Positions 53,034-62,286 are shown, counted from the first letter of the stretch. The stretch is DNA of 64,000 nt from Saccharopolyspora gloriosae (GCF_022828475.1 NZ_CP059557.1:5131470-5195469); one strand, 5' to 3'. The notes: generated from the sequence alone by a model not told the origin. Numbers and translations: made by a program.

Positions 53034-54493
53034 TGCGGCGGGTTCCGGGCCGCACCGGGCACGTCGTGGTGGTCGGTGCCGGGCTGGCCGGCCTCGCGTG
53101 CGCGCTGCACCTAGCCGGTGCCGGGCGCGAGGTCACCGTCGTCGAACGCGACGCGCTCCCGGGCGGGCGGGCCGGGCGGCTGGAGTTCGACGGGTACCGG
53201 GTGGACACCGGTCCGACGGTGCTGACCATGCCGGACCTCGTCGATGAGGCGTTGTCGGCGGTGGGCGACTCGCTGGCTTCCCGGCTGGACCTGATTGCGC
53301 TGCACCCGGCCTACCGGGCGCGTTTCGCCGACGGTTCCGCGCTGGACGTGCACACCGACGGCGACGCGATGGAGCAGGAGGTCCGCCGGTTCGCCGGTGC
53401 CGAGGAAGCGGCCGGGTACCGGCGGCTGCGGCGGTGGCTCACCGAGGTGTACCGGGCCGAGATGGGCCGGTTCATCGACGCCAACTTCGACTCACCGCTG
53501 AACCTGGTCACGCCCGAGCTGGGCAGGTTGGCCGCGCTGGGCGGATTCGGACGGCTCGGTCCGGCGATCGGGCGATTCTTGCGGGACGAGCGGCTGCGCC
53601 GGGTGTTCTCGTTCCAGGCCCTCTACGCGGGGCTGGATCCGCGGCGGGCGCTGGCGCTGTACGCGGTGATCTCGTACATGGACACCGTCGGCGGCGTGTG
53701 GTTCCCACGCGGCGGCATGCACGCGCTGCCCACCGCGATGGCCGCGGCCGCGGCGAGCGCCGGGGTGCGGTTCCGCTACGGCGCCGAGGTCGACCGGCTG
53801 GAGCAGCGGTCCGGGCGAGTCGTGGCCGTGCACGCGGGCGGAGAGCGGATCGAAGCGGATGCCGTGGTGCTCACGCCGGACCTGCCGGTCGTGCACCGGC
53901 TGCTCGGCGGGCAGCGGCGGCGGCTGCGGTGGTCGCCGTCGGCGGTGGTGGTGCACGCGGGCACCACCCGCAGCTGGCCGGGCACCGCGCACCACACGAT
54001 CTCCTTCGGCGCCGCCTGGGAGGACACCTTCACCGAGATCATCAAGCGCGGCCGGCTGATGAGCGACCCGTCGCTGCTGGTCACCCGGCCGACGGCGAGC
54101 GATCCGGCGCTGGCCCCCGATGGCAGGGAACTGCACTACGTGCTGGCGCCATGCCCGAATCTGGACACCGCGGACTTCGACTGGGACCGGCTCGGACCGG
54201 CCTACCGGGATGAGCTGTTCGCGACGCTGGAGGCCCGCGGTTTCGACGGATTCGCCGACTCCGTGGAGGTGCACCGCGTCGTGACGCCCGCCGGGTGGGC
54301 CGCGCAGGGGCACGCCGCCGGGACGCCGTTCTCCGCCGCGCACACCTTCGCCCAGACCGGGCCGTTCCGGCCGCGCAATCTGCTGCGCAGCCCGGAGAAC
54401 GTGGTGCTGGCGGGTTCGGGGACGACTCCGGGAGTGGGAGTTCCGCCGGTGCTGATCTCCGGGAAACTGGCGGCCCGCCGCATCACCGGGTGA
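53033..54493 (+). CDS. crtI: Phytoene desaturase-like FAD oxidoreductase
   Basis: A 486-residue flavoprotein of the CrtI/phytoene dehydrogenase family. The FAD-binding motif VVVGAGLAGLACALHLAGAG is at residues 12-31, followed by ERDALPGGRAGRLEFDGYRVDTGPTVLTMPDL, and the C-terminal GSGTTPGVGVPPVLISG is diagnostic. It would desaturate phytoene made from the geranylgeranyl diphosphate of the overlapping prenyl synthase. No phytoene synthase (crtB) follows here, so the product depends on a gene elsewhere. ATG overlaps the previous TGA. Confidence 0.9.
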   Translation: MRRVPGRTGHVVVVGAGLAGLACALHLAGAGREVTVVERDALPGGRAGRLEFDGYRVDTGPTVLTMPDLVDEALSAVGDSLASRLDLIALHPAYRARFADGSALDVHTDGDAMEQEVRRFAGAEEAAGYRRLRRWLTEVYRAEMGRFIDANFDSPLNLVTPELGRLAALGGFGRLGPAIGRFLRDERLRRVFSFQALYAGLDPRRALALYAVISYMDTVGGVWFPRGGMHALPTAMAAAAASAGVRFRYGAEVDRLEQRSGRVVAVHAGGERIEADAVVLTPDLPVVHRLLGGQRRRLRWSPSAVVVHAGTTRSWPGTAHHTISFGAAWEDTFTEIIKRGRLMSDPSLLVTRPTASDPALAPDGRELHYVLAPCPNLDTADFDWDRLGPAYRDELFATLEARGFDGFADSVEVHRVVTPAGWAAQGHAAGTPFSAAHTFAQTGPFRPRNLLRSPENVVLAGSGTTPGVGVPPVLISGKLAARRITG

Positions 54494-54675
54494 TTCCGTT
54501 CGCCGCCGGAGGCGACCAGCACATCCGGCTCCTGGATTTCCCGAGATTTTCTCCCGGTTTCGCATTCGGCCGATGCGCTGATCGCATGTACCGCCCGTCA
54601 CCGCGCACACACCCGACGTGCATTAGTCCATTTGAGAGAATCCAGGGAAAACCGGCAACGAGGTCGCTCCCGCAC

Positions 54676-54711
54676 AATTCAAGGCGAGGGAACCTGCCCT
54701 CGCCTTGAATT
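54676..54711. terminator. Bidirectional terminator after crtI-like gene
   Basis: Perfect 15-base stem AATTCAAGGCGAGGG (54676-54690) with CCCTCGCCTTGAATT (54697-54711) and a 6-base loop. The A/T-rich base of the stem gives T-tracts for both convergent genes. Confidence 0.9.
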
Positions 54712-54748
54712 CACCGGAACGAACCGGCGCCCCGCGGAACCGGCCGGC

Positions 54749-55354
54749 TCAGGCCCCCGACCGCGCGTACTGCGGTTGCAGCGCGTGCCGCGGCCGCGGC
54801 CGGGCGGCGGTGAGCGTCTGCGGCAACCGGCCCCACCACGGCCTGCTCACCAGTGCGCCGAGCACCGCGCCGGTGGCGTTGAGCAGCACGTCGTCGGCCG
54901 ACACGACGCGTCCGGTGAGCACGGTGTACTGCAGCAATTCGATACCGCAGGTCACCGCGATGGCACCCAGCGAAATCCGGCTCCAACTCCCGAACCAGGA
55001 CGTTCGCACCGGGATCAGCGCCCCGAACGGCGCCAGCAGCAGCAGGTTGCCGACCAGCTGCAGCCACGGCAGCAGATCGCCCGGCGCTGCCTGCAACGCC
55101 ACCCCGAGGTCGGTTCCGGGCACGAGGCGCACCGCGCCACCCGACATCGCAGGCTGCGGCGCGGCGACCAGGTACGTCACCAGGAACAACGAATAGAGCA
55201 GAACGGCGTCAACGATCGATACGAACAACGCGGGAACAACGGTGAACCTGCGACTGCGCACTATCACGGCGAACACTGCGGCGGCGACCGTCAACAGCAG
55301 GTATGAGGTCGCCGCCGGGACCAAGGCACTCCAGACCGTGGCGAATGGGCGCAC
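54749..55354 (-). CDS. VanZ-like membrane protein
   Basis: A 201-residue membrane protein with about five helices and the VanZ-family centre (VGNLLLLAPFGALIPV ... GIELLQYTVLTGRVVSADDVLLNATGAVLG). The family includes VanZ of teicoplanin resistance, but most members have no known role. The GTG at 55354 is the best start, with AGGACTG upstream; a longer frame to 55471 lacks family similarity. Nothing else of a glycopeptide-resistance cluster is present, so resistance should not be assumed. Confidence 0.86.
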   Translation of the reverse strand: MRPFATVWSALVPAATSYLLLTVAAAVFAVIVRSRRFTVVPALFVSIVDAVLLYSLFLVTYLVAAPQPAMSGGAVRLVPGTDLGVALQAAPGDLLPWLQLVGNLLLLAPFGALIPVRTSWFGSWSRISLGAIAVTCGIELLQYTVLTGRVVSADDVLLNATGAVLGALVSRPWWGRLPQTLTAARPRPRHALQPQYARSGA

Positions 55355-55583
55355 CGATTCACAGTCCTTCCTGTTTTCGGCCGCGCCCGATCGCCGCGCG
55401 TGACGCAGTAGCGGGCGCGACGATGCGGATCCGAGTTCGCCCACCATGAGAACATCCGCACGTGTCATCACGTTTCAATCACGGGGCCTATTCGGTAAAC
55501 GAACGCCCACATCGCCGGACACGCGCCGCGGCCCCGCCACCCGCTCTTGACCGACCGTTCCCGCCTTGCCCTGCACGAACAAC

Positions 55584-55615
55584 GGTGCCGGGCCGCTGTT
55601 GAGCGGCCCGGCACC
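55584..55615. terminator. Terminator hairpin between VanZ and Rv2175c-like genes
   Basis: Perfect 14-base stem GGTGCCGGGCCGCT (55584-55597) with AGCGGCCCGGCACC (55602-55615) and a 4-base loop, about 100 bases past the Rv2175c-like gene's stop on the minus strand. Confidence 0.75.
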
Positions 55616-55714
55616 GGGGGTGGAACGGATGTCGGCTGTTATTCATCTCTCCGGGGCGACCGAAGCCCGGAAGCGGTGCGCGGCGGCCGGCCCCGGCCTC
55701 CCGCGAACCGCGGC

Positions 55715-56080
55715 CTAGAAGCCCATAGCCTGCGCCCTTCGCTTCACCTCACGCCCGCGGTCGCCGCGCAGCGCGTCGATCGGCGTGCCCGGCAGCGTGT
55801 CGTCGGGGGTGAACAGCCAGGTCAGGATCTCGTCCTCGTTGTAGCCGTTGTCCCGGAGCAGGGTGATCGTGCCACCCAGCCCCTTCACGACCGCCGTCTC
55901 GCCCAGGAACGCGGCGGGCACTACGAGAATGCCGTCGCGGCGCATGGCGAGCAGGTGTCCGTCACGGATCATTTGGTGCACCCGGGTGACCACAAGTCCC
56001 AGACGTTCGGCGACGTCGGGCAGCGGTGTCATCTCCACATCAGGAGCAAGCACATCCGGGGCAGCGGGGATAGCACTCAC
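55715..56080 (-). CDS. Rv2175c-like winged-helix DNA-binding protein
   Basis: A 121-residue protein closely patterned on M. tuberculosis Rv2175c, a DNA-binding protein phosphorylated by PknL. The N-terminal winged helix is PLPDVAERLGLVVTRVHQMIRDGHLLAMRRDGILVVPAAFL, then TITLLRDNGYNEDEILTWLFTPDDTLPGTPIDAL and the ending RRAQAMGF. The start is uncertain: GTG at 56080 is used; ATG at 56107 adds nine residues. It is divergent from the Ser/Thr kinase gene, 192 bases away, conserving the kinase-substrate pairing. Confidence 0.88.
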   Translation of the reverse strand: MSAIPAAPDVLAPDVEMTPLPDVAERLGLVVTRVHQMIRDGHLLAMRRDGILVVPAAFLGETAVVKGLGGTITLLRDNGYNEDEILTWLFTPDDTLPGTPIDALRGDRGREVKRRAQAMGF

Positions 56081-56272
56081 CTTGAACACGATGCCACAAC
56101 CACGCATCGGGAGCGTGCCCCGGAAGGGTCATCATCGATACGGTCCGATACCCACCGGGCGCCCTCTGCGACCGAACGGCACCCCGCTGCGCACCGGGCG
56201 CAGGTACGGTCGGTGACTCCTGGAACAATCGTCGCAGGCAAGCGACATCCCTGCGGTTGGCGGACACACACC

Positions 56273-58285
56273 ATGACTCCTGAAACACGACCCGGACGCG
56301 GAACGGAGCTCGTCGGGGCCATGCTGGAGCGCCGCTACCGGGTGGACTCGGTGATCGCGCGCGGCGGCATGTCCGTCGTCTACCGCGGACTGGACACCCG
56401 GCTGGACCGGCCGGTGGCGCTGAAGGTGATGGATTCGCACTACTCGGCGAACCCGTCGTTCGTGGAGCGTTTCGAGCTGGAGGCCCGTTCCGCCGCCCGG
56501 TTGCACCATCCCGCGGTGGTGGCCGTGTACGACCAGGGCGTGGACCGGGAGATCGACGGCGACCACGTGTTCCTGGTGATGCAGCTCGTGGAGGGCTGCA
56601 CGCTGCGGGAAGTGCTGCTGGACCAGGGCGTGCTGTCGTTGCCGATGGCGGTGGGCGTGCTGCGCCCGATGCTGTCGGCGCTGTCCGCCGCGCATCACGC
56701 GGGCATGGTGCACCGGGACATCAAGCCGGAGAACGTGCTGGTCGGGCTGGACGGCTCAGTGCAGGTCGCCGACTTCGGGCTGGTGCGCGCGACCGCCTCC
56801 GCGGGCAGCACCACCGGCAACGTCATCCTCGGCACCGTCGCCTACCTGTCCCCGGAGCAGGTCACCACCGGTGACGCGGATGCCCGCACCGACGTGTACT
56901 CCGCCGGGGTCGTGCTCTACGAGCTGCTGACCGGCCGTCCGCCGTTCACCGGGGACACCGCGCTGTCGGTCGCCTACCAGCACGTGAACTCCGACGTTCC
57001 GCCGCCGAGCGAAATCACCCCGGAGCTGCCGCCCGCGATCGACGACTTGGTGCTGCGCGCGACGCGCCGCGACCCGGCGGGCAGGCCCGTCGACGCCGCG
57101 GCCTTCCTGCGCGAGCTGGAGCGGATCAGCGGCGAACTGGGACTGCGCCCGGTATCGGTGCCGGTGCCGGTCTCGGAGCAGCGGACCGAGATGGTCTCCA
57201 CGGAAGCGGGCGGGCCGCCGACCGAGCGGATCGCGCCCATCACGGAGGCGTCGGTGCCGGAACCGACCGCGCCGTACGACCACTCCGCAGGCCCGCAGGG
57301 CACCCGCGCGATGCCGCGCCCGGCCGACGAGGAGACCACCCACGAGATCGCCGCGGTCCGCCCGTCGCCCGCCGAGCTGCACGAGCGGGAACGCAAGCGC
57401 GGCGGCCGCCGGTTCGCGCTGTGGACGATGGTGATCCTGGTCATCGCGGGACTACTCGGGGGCACCGCGTGGTGGATGGGCAGCGGCCGCTACATCCAGG
57501 TACCGCGGGTGACCGGTGAGACCGAGGAGCTGGCGTCGCAGGTGCTGCGCGGCGCGGACCTCACTCCGGAGATCACCCGCCAGCTCAACGACGACGTGCC
57601 CGCGGGCATCGTCATCAGCTCTTCGCCGGATCAGGGCTCGCGGATCCTCAGCGGGCAGTCCGTGGAGCTCGTGGTGTCCTCGGGCAAGCCGAAGGTCCCC
57701 GATATCGCGCCGGGCACCAGCGTCGACGACGCGCAGCAGGCGTTGCGCGGCGCGTCGCTGCGACCGGAACGGGACACCTCGGCCGACCAGTACGACGCGT
57801 CCGTACCGGAAGGCGCGGTGCTCGGCGTCGATCCGGGGCCGGGCACCGAGCTGGCGATCAGCTCGCCGGTGCGGCTGATCGTGAGCAAGGGGCCGCCGCC
57901 GGTGCCGGTGCCGGACGTGACCGGAGCCAGCAAGGACGAAGCGTTCGCGGCGCTCAGCGCGGCCGGTTTCGAGCCGTACGAGGCGGGCAGGCAGTTCGAC
58001 TCGAACGTCGAGGCCGATCATGTGATCTCCACCGATCCGGCGGCGGACACCGTCGTGAAGCTGTCCGGGAAGCCTCGGGTGGGCGTGGTGCTCTCGAACG
58101 CGGTCACCGTCCCGGACCTCAACGGCAAGGGAACGCAGGAGGCGCAGCAGGAGCTCGCCGCGCTCGGCCTGCAGATCGAAGTGCACTCGTTCTTCGAGCG
58201 GCCGGACGCCTTGATCATCGGCCAGCTGCCGCTGCCCGGTAGCAAGGTCGAACCCGGCTCGGCTGTGGGCGTCACGGCACTGTGA
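56273..58285 (+). CDS. pknL: PASTA-domain Ser/Thr protein kinase at the pknL position
   Basis: A 670-residue membrane kinase. The kinase domain spans about 17-280, with glycine loop ARGGMSVVYRG, catalytic loop HRDIKPEN and DFG as ADFGLVRA. A Pro/Glu-rich juxtamembrane region, one membrane helix (about 379-402) and four extracellular PASTA units (starting near VPRVTG, VPDIAPG, VPDVTGAS and VPDLNGKG) follow. M. tuberculosis PknL at this position has no PASTA units, so this form resembles PknB in architecture. PASTA units bind peptidoglycan fragments. ATG at 56273. Confidence 0.92.
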   Translation: MTPETRPGRGTELVGAMLERRYRVDSVIARGGMSVVYRGLDTRLDRPVALKVMDSHYSANPSFVERFELEARSAARLHHPAVVAVYDQGVDREIDGDHVFLVMQLVEGCTLREVLLDQGVLSLPMAVGVLRPMLSALSAAHHAGMVHRDIKPENVLVGLDGSVQVADFGLVRATASAGSTTGNVILGTVAYLSPEQVTTGDADARTDVYSAGVVLYELLTGRPPFTGDTALSVAYQHVNSDVPPPSEITPELPPAIDDLVLRATRRDPAGRPVDAAAFLRELERISGELGLRPVSVPVPVSEQRTEMVSTEAGGPPTERIAPITEASVPEPTAPYDHSAGPQGTRAMPRPADEETTHEIAAVRPSPAELHERERKRGGRRFALWTMVILVIAGLLGGTAWWMGSGRYIQVPRVTGETEELASQVLRGADLTPEITRQLNDDVPAGIVISSSPDQGSRILSGQSVELVVSSGKPKVPDIAPGTSVDDAQQALRGASLRPERDTSADQYDASVPEGAVLGVDPGPGTELAISSPVRLIVSKGPPPVPVPDVTGASKDEAFAALSAAGFEPYEAGRQFDSNVEADHVISTDPAADTVVKLSGKPRVGVVLSNAVTVPDLNGKGTQEAQQELAALGLQIEVHSFFERPDALIIGQLPLPGSKVEPGSAVGVTAL

Positions 58286-58315
58286 TCGCAACTTGATCAC
58301 ACGTTAACCCGCTCC

Positions 58316-58340
58316 CGGTTGATCACGAAGTGGTCAACCG
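58316..58340 (+). terminator. Hairpin after kinase gene
   Basis: CGGTTGATCAC (58316-58326) with GTGGTCAACCG (58330-58340), one mismatch, 3-base loop, 31 bases past the stop. Confidence 0.55.
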
Positions 58341-58549
58341 AGAGTGGTCTCGCCCGGTGGCTGATCGCCGTGTGGAAACATGGTGCGCACGATGCCGCCG
58401 AGTCCATCCAGCCAACTGAGCGCCGCCGACGAGACCCACCGGTCCCGGCGCGGTGCCGACGCCGCCGCCCAGAGTCCTGATCGCCCGACCGGCTCCCCGG
58501 GACCCGGTTCGAGCCCCCGCGCAAGCGATTACCGCTGCGGACCATCGCG

Positions 58550-60058
58550 TTGGGGGCGATCGGTTCGCTACTGCTGCTGGCGGGTTCGTTCGGCGGTGCC
58601 GGAGTTCTGGTGCACGATCCGATCCTGGGTTCCGGGCCGCTGTCGGCGATGCGCTATGGCCACGGCCGGGATCTCGCGCTGGCCGTGCTCTACACCGGCT
58701 TCGGCGTCCTGGTGTGGGCGTGGGTGCGGCTGGGCCGCGGAGTGCTGGCGCAACTGGTCGACTCGCGCGGAGTGCTGACGGCCACGGCCGCGTGGATCCT
58801 GCCGATGCTGATCACGCCGCCGCTGTTCACCAGGGACGTCTACAGCTATCTGGGCCAGGGACTGCTCGCGCTGCACGGGATCGATCCCTACTCGGTCGGT
58901 CCCTCGACGCTGACCGGCCCCATCCCGGACAACGTGCATCCGACCTGGCAGACCACTCCCGCGCCGTACGGCCCGTTGTTCATGGGCATCGCCAAGGGCG
59001 TCATCCTGATCGCCGGCGACGGCATGATCTCGAGCGTCATCGTGATGCGCCTGGTGCTGCTCTGCGGGCTGGTCATGTTGATCTTCGCACTGCCGGGTCT
59101 GGTAAGGGAACTCGGGGGCCGGTTACCGGTGGCGCTGTGGCTCGCCGCGGCCAGCCCCATGACGGTCGTGCACCTCGTCGGCGGGCCGCACAACGACATG
59201 CTCATGATCGGCCTGCTGGCGCTCGGCACCCTGCTGATGTTGCGCGGCAAGCACGCGGGCGGCATCGCGCTGGTGACGCTGGCGATGACGATCAAGGCGA
59301 CCGCCGGGGTGGCGTTGCCGTTCCTGGTGTGGATCTGGGCGGCCCGGATGCCGGGCAATCGCCTGGAGCGCCTGCTGCGAGCGGGCACCGCCTCGTTGGC
59401 GATCTTCGTTCCGGTGTTCGCCGCGTGCATGGCGCTGGCGAAGGTCGGCTTCGGCTGGCTGTCCGCGCTCTCGGCTCCCGGCATGATCGTGAACTACCTG
59501 TCCGCTCCGACCGGCGTGGGCCAGGCCGTGCACAGCCTCGTATCGCTGTTCGTCGAAGTGGATCGCGGGCCGTTCGTCAACGTCGGCCGCACGCTCGGTT
59601 CGCTGGCGTTGGCCGTGGTGCTGATCTGGCAGTGGTGGCGGGCGCAGGACGGCGGAACCACGGCCGTGCGCCGCGCCGCGATCGGCCTGCTGGCCGCCGC
59701 GCTGCTGTCGCCCGTGGTGCTGCCCTGGTACCTGACCTGGGGTCTGGCGTTGGGCTGCGCGTTGAAGTGGACGCCGCGCGCACTGTCCTACGTGGTCGGG
59801 TTCTCGGTGGTGCTGGTGCTCGCCTACTACCCGGACGGGGAGCAGGCGATGTACAACTGGCCGTTCGTGGCCGTGGGCATCGGCGCCGCGATGCTCGCCG
59901 GGCTGTCGCTGGTGCGGTTCGACCCGCTGGGCCTGAACCGCTTCCGCCGCGGCGACGGCGAGCCTGCCGCGTTCGACGGCATCCCGGAGATCTCCGCTTC
60001 CGCACGGAGTTCGACCCTGCCGAGCTCGGCGATCCAGAACTCCACCGCCAAGGACTGA
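58550..60058 (+). CDS. mptA: Alpha-1,6-mannosyltransferase-like membrane protein (MptA type); 5' end doubtful
   Basis: A 502-residue (from TTG at 58550) polytopic protein with about 11-13 helices, of the GT-C family that uses polyprenyl-phosphate mannose to extend lipomannan. The loop LFTRDVYSYLGQGLLALHGIDPY carries the conserved Asp, and GGPHNDMLM follows. It lies in the pknL block where Rv2174 (mptA) belongs. There is no ATG/GTG between an in-frame TGA at 58478 and the TTG. In another frame an ATG at 58380 opens a plausible N-terminus (MVRTMPPSPSSQLSAAD) with good codon bias to about 58480. So a frameshift near 58480-58500 is likely. Confidence 0.85.
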   Translation: MGAIGSLLLLAGSFGGAGVLVHDPILGSGPLSAMRYGHGRDLALAVLYTGFGVLVWAWVRLGRGVLAQLVDSRGVLTATAAWILPMLITPPLFTRDVYSYLGQGLLALHGIDPYSVGPSTLTGPIPDNVHPTWQTTPAPYGPLFMGIAKGVILIAGDGMISSVIVMRLVLLCGLVMLIFALPGLVRELGGRLPVALWLAAASPMTVVHLVGGPHNDMLMIGLLALGTLLMLRGKHAGGIALVTLAMTIKATAGVALPFLVWIWAARMPGNRLERLLRAGTASLAIFVPVFAACMALAKVGFGWLSALSAPGMIVNYLSAPTGVGQAVHSLVSLFVEVDRGPFVNVGRTLGSLALAVVLIWQWWRAQDGGTTAVRRAAIGLLAAALLSPVVLPWYLTWGLALGCALKWTPRALSYVVGFSVVLVLAYYPDGEQAMYNWPFVAVGIGAAMLAGLSLVRFDPLGLNRFRRGDGEPAAFDGIPEISASARSSTLPSSAIQNSTAKD

Positions 60059-60090
60059 CCCCGTCGCGGGGAACTCGAGCGGAAGGTCCG

Positions 60091-60130
60091 CCGCCGCCCG
60101 GCCGGACGGGGGTGGGCCGGGCGGTGGCGG
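60091..60130. terminator. Terminator between mannosyltransferase and dehydrogenase genes
   Basis: CCGCCGCCCGGCC (60091-60103) with GGCCGGGCGGTGGCGG (60115-60130), one mismatch or bulge, between convergent genes. Confidence 0.75.
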
Positions 60131-60134
60131 AACC

Positions 60135-61139
60135 TCACGCGGAGGGCAGGACCTGCGTCTTGAGCCCGGCGCCGGTGCGGAACTCCTCCAGCGCGGACGC
60201 GTAGTCGTTGAGGCCCGCGGTGTTGGTGATCATCGTGTCCGAGTCGACGGCACCGGAGACCAGCAGGTCCCGCGCGCGGTCGAAGCTGTTGTGCACCGCC
60301 ATCGAACCGACGATGGTGATCTCCTCGTTGTAGACCTTGAACGGGGAGAAGTTCGCGCTCGCCTTCGCGTCCGCGACGCCGAACTGCAGGAAGGTGCCCG
60401 CCTTGCGGACGCGGCCGAGACCGTCCTCGATGGCGGCGACCACACCGGTCGCGTCCACGACGAGGTCCCAGCCGTCGCTGTCCAGCGCCGACGCGTCGGT
60501 CGCCACCGCGCTCACGCCCATCGACCCCGCCACGTCGAGCCGGTCCTGCCTGCGGTCCACCACGGACAGCGTGTTGACTCCCGCCCGCTTGAGCAGCTGG
60601 GCCAGCAGCAGTCCCATCGTGCCCGCGCCGTAGATCAGCACGTCGTCGGTGAGGTCGTGCGGCACCTTGTCCAGCCCGTGCACCGCGCAGGACAGCGGCT
60701 CGATCAGCGCCGCCGCGGTGGCCGGGGTTCCGGCGGGCAGCGGGTAGCACTTCTTGGCCTGCACCTGCACGTATTCGGCGGCACCACCGGGGGAGCTGAT
60801 GCCGATCGCCTGCCACGGCTCGCACAGGTTGCCTTTGCCCTTGCGGCAGTACCGGCACTCACCGCAGGGCAGCGACGGGTCGACCGCCACCAGGTCGCCT
60901 TCGGCGAGCTTGCTGACCTCGCCTCCCACCGCGACCACGCGCCCGGCCAGCTCGTGACCTGGGGTGATCGGGTATTTCACCACCGGGATCTCCCCGTCCA
61001 CCACGTGAAGATCGGTGCCGCAGAGCCCGCAGGCGTCCACCGCAACCACCACATCGTTGGGTCCCGGAGCCGGATCGGGCACCGTGGTCACGGTGATCTG
61101 GCCGGGACCTTCGACGACGACCGCACGCATGCCGGCCAT
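60135..61139 (-). CDS. Zinc-dependent polyol/alcohol dehydrogenase
   Basis: A 334-residue medium-chain dehydrogenase. Catalytic zinc residues: Cys in CGLCGTDLH and Glu/His in TPGHELAG. Structural zinc: four cysteines in LPCGECRYCRKGKGNLC. The NAD fold has YGAGTMGLLLAQLLKRAG. The pattern is closest to sorbitol/galactitol or threonine dehydrogenases. The ATG at 61139 follows GAGAGG. It lies downstream of an ABC importer of the polyol type on the same strand, 330 bases beyond its last gene, and probably oxidises the imported polyol (inference). Confidence 0.88.
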   Translation of the reverse strand: MAGMRAVVVEGPGQITVTTVPDPAPGPNDVVVAVDACGLCGTDLHVVDGEIPVVKYPITPGHELAGRVVAVGGEVSKLAEGDLVAVDPSLPCGECRYCRKGKGNLCEPWQAIGISSPGGAAEYVQVQAKKCYPLPAGTPATAAALIEPLSCAVHGLDKVPHDLTDDVLIYGAGTMGLLLAQLLKRAGVNTLSVVDRRQDRLDVAGSMGVSAVATDASALDSDGWDLVVDATGVVAAIEDGLGRVRKAGTFLQFGVADAKASANFSPFKVYNEEITIVGSMAVHNSFDRARDLLVSGAVDSDTMITNTAGLNDYASALEEFRTGAGLKTQVLPSA

Positions 61140-61470
61140 CCTTTCCTCTCGCCTCTCCCCAAGCGGACGCGTCGCGCCCAGCTCATTGCAAGCCGCCACC
61201 GGGTGCGCGGTGAGTTCCACCGCGACCGCGGGTGCCGACGTGAGGTGATCGCTCGGCCGCCCACCTGGGCGGGCGGCCGAAACCGTCACCTCGACCAGAT
61301 CTCCCGGACGTCACACGCCCGGGGACCGGTGGTCATGGGAGAGCGGGCCGGTGGCGCTGGGGCCACCCGGCCCGCTCCGTCGCGGCCGCCGACGGCGAGC
61401 ACCGCCGCGTCGATCGGTGTCGCCATCCGGCGGCCACGTCTTCACTCAAGGCCCGAACGAGCCGGACCGA
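61140..61470 (-). other. 331-base gap between ABC importer and dehydrogenase
   Basis: It contains the terminator at 61341-61377 and a second GC-rich hairpin near 61254-61279 (CGGCCGCCC with GGGCGGCCG). The stretch between these and the dehydrogenase start probably holds its own promoter. No gene is seen. Confidence 0.55.
61341..61377 (-). terminator. Terminator after ABC importer operon
   Basis: GAGCGGGCCGGTGGC (61341-61355) with GCCACCCGGCCCGCTC (61362-61377), one bulged C, about 94 bases past the permease stop. Confidence 0.75.
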
Positions 61471-62286
61471 TCACTTCAAGGCACCCATGGACAGGCCGCG
61501 CACCAGCTGGCGCTGCGCGATCCAGCCGACGATGACCACCGGCAGCACCGCCAGCGTCGCCGCCGCCGACAACCGCGCCCAGTACAGGCCCTCGCTGGTG
61601 ATGAAGCCGACCAGGAACACCGGCACCGTCGGCCCGTTGATCGCCGTCAGGTTCACCGCGAAGAAGAACTCGTTCCAGGCGAAGATCGCGCAGATCAGCG
61701 CGGTCGCGGCGATGCCGGGAGCCACCATCGGCAGCAGCACCTTGGTGAGCTCCGTGCGCAGCCCGGCACCGTCGATCTTCGCCGCCTCCAGCACCTCCGC
61801 GGGCACTTCCTGGAAGAACGAGCGCATCATCCAGACGGCGATGGGCAGGTTCATGCCGGTGTAGAGCAGCACCAGCGCCCACACGTTGTCCAACAGGTTG
61901 ATCTGCTGCGCCGCCACGAAGATCGGCACGATCGCCGCGACGACCGGCAGCATCTTGGTGGAGATGAAGAAGAACAGCGCGTCCTTGGTGCCCTTGACCG
62001 GCCGAATGGACAGCGCGTAGGCCGCCGGAACGGCCAGCGCCACCACCAGCAGGCAGGACACCACGGTCGCGATCAGCGAGTTGGCCAGGTACGGCCCGAG
62101 CCCGCCGTCGAAGACCAGCTTGTACTGGTCCAGCGTCGGCTTGAACACGAACGTCGGGGTGTCGGTGTAGGCGTCGGCTTCCTGCTTGAACGACGTGAGC
62201 ACCATCCAGAACACCGGGAACACGAACATGATCCCGAGCGCCCAGGCGATGATCGTCAGTGCGGTCCCTCCCGCGCGGCGCTTCAT
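61471..62286 (-). CDS. Polyol/sugar ABC transporter permease (MalG type)
   Basis: A 271-residue membrane protein with six helices. The coupling loop is VLEAAKIDGAGLRTELTKVLLPM. The N-terminal pattern FPVFWMVLTSFKQEADAY and FVFKPTLDQYKLVF fit sorbitol/mannitol permeases (SmoG/MtlG type). The ATG at 62286 overlaps the upstream permease's stop by four bases. No ATPase gene is in the window; it may lie elsewhere, as for shared MsiK/MsmX-type ATPases. Confidence 0.92.
   Translation of the reverse strand: MKRRAGGTALTIIAWALGIMFVFPVFWMVLTSFKQEADAYTDTPTFVFKPTLDQYKLVFDGGLGPYLANSLIATVVSCLLVVALAVPAAYALSIRPVKGTKDALFFFISTKMLPVVAAIVPIFVAAQQINLLDNVWALVLLYTGMNLPIAVWMMRSFFQEVPAEVLEAAKIDGAGLRTELTKVLLPMVAPGIAATALICAIFAWNEFFFAVNLTAINGPTVPVFLVGFITSEGLYWARLSAAATLAVLPVVIVGWIAQRQLVRGLSMGALK

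Noticed and set aside
54749-55354. Glycopeptide-resistance determinant from the VanZ gene
   Set aside because: VanZ-like proteins are widespread; no vanHAX or regulator genes are nearby.
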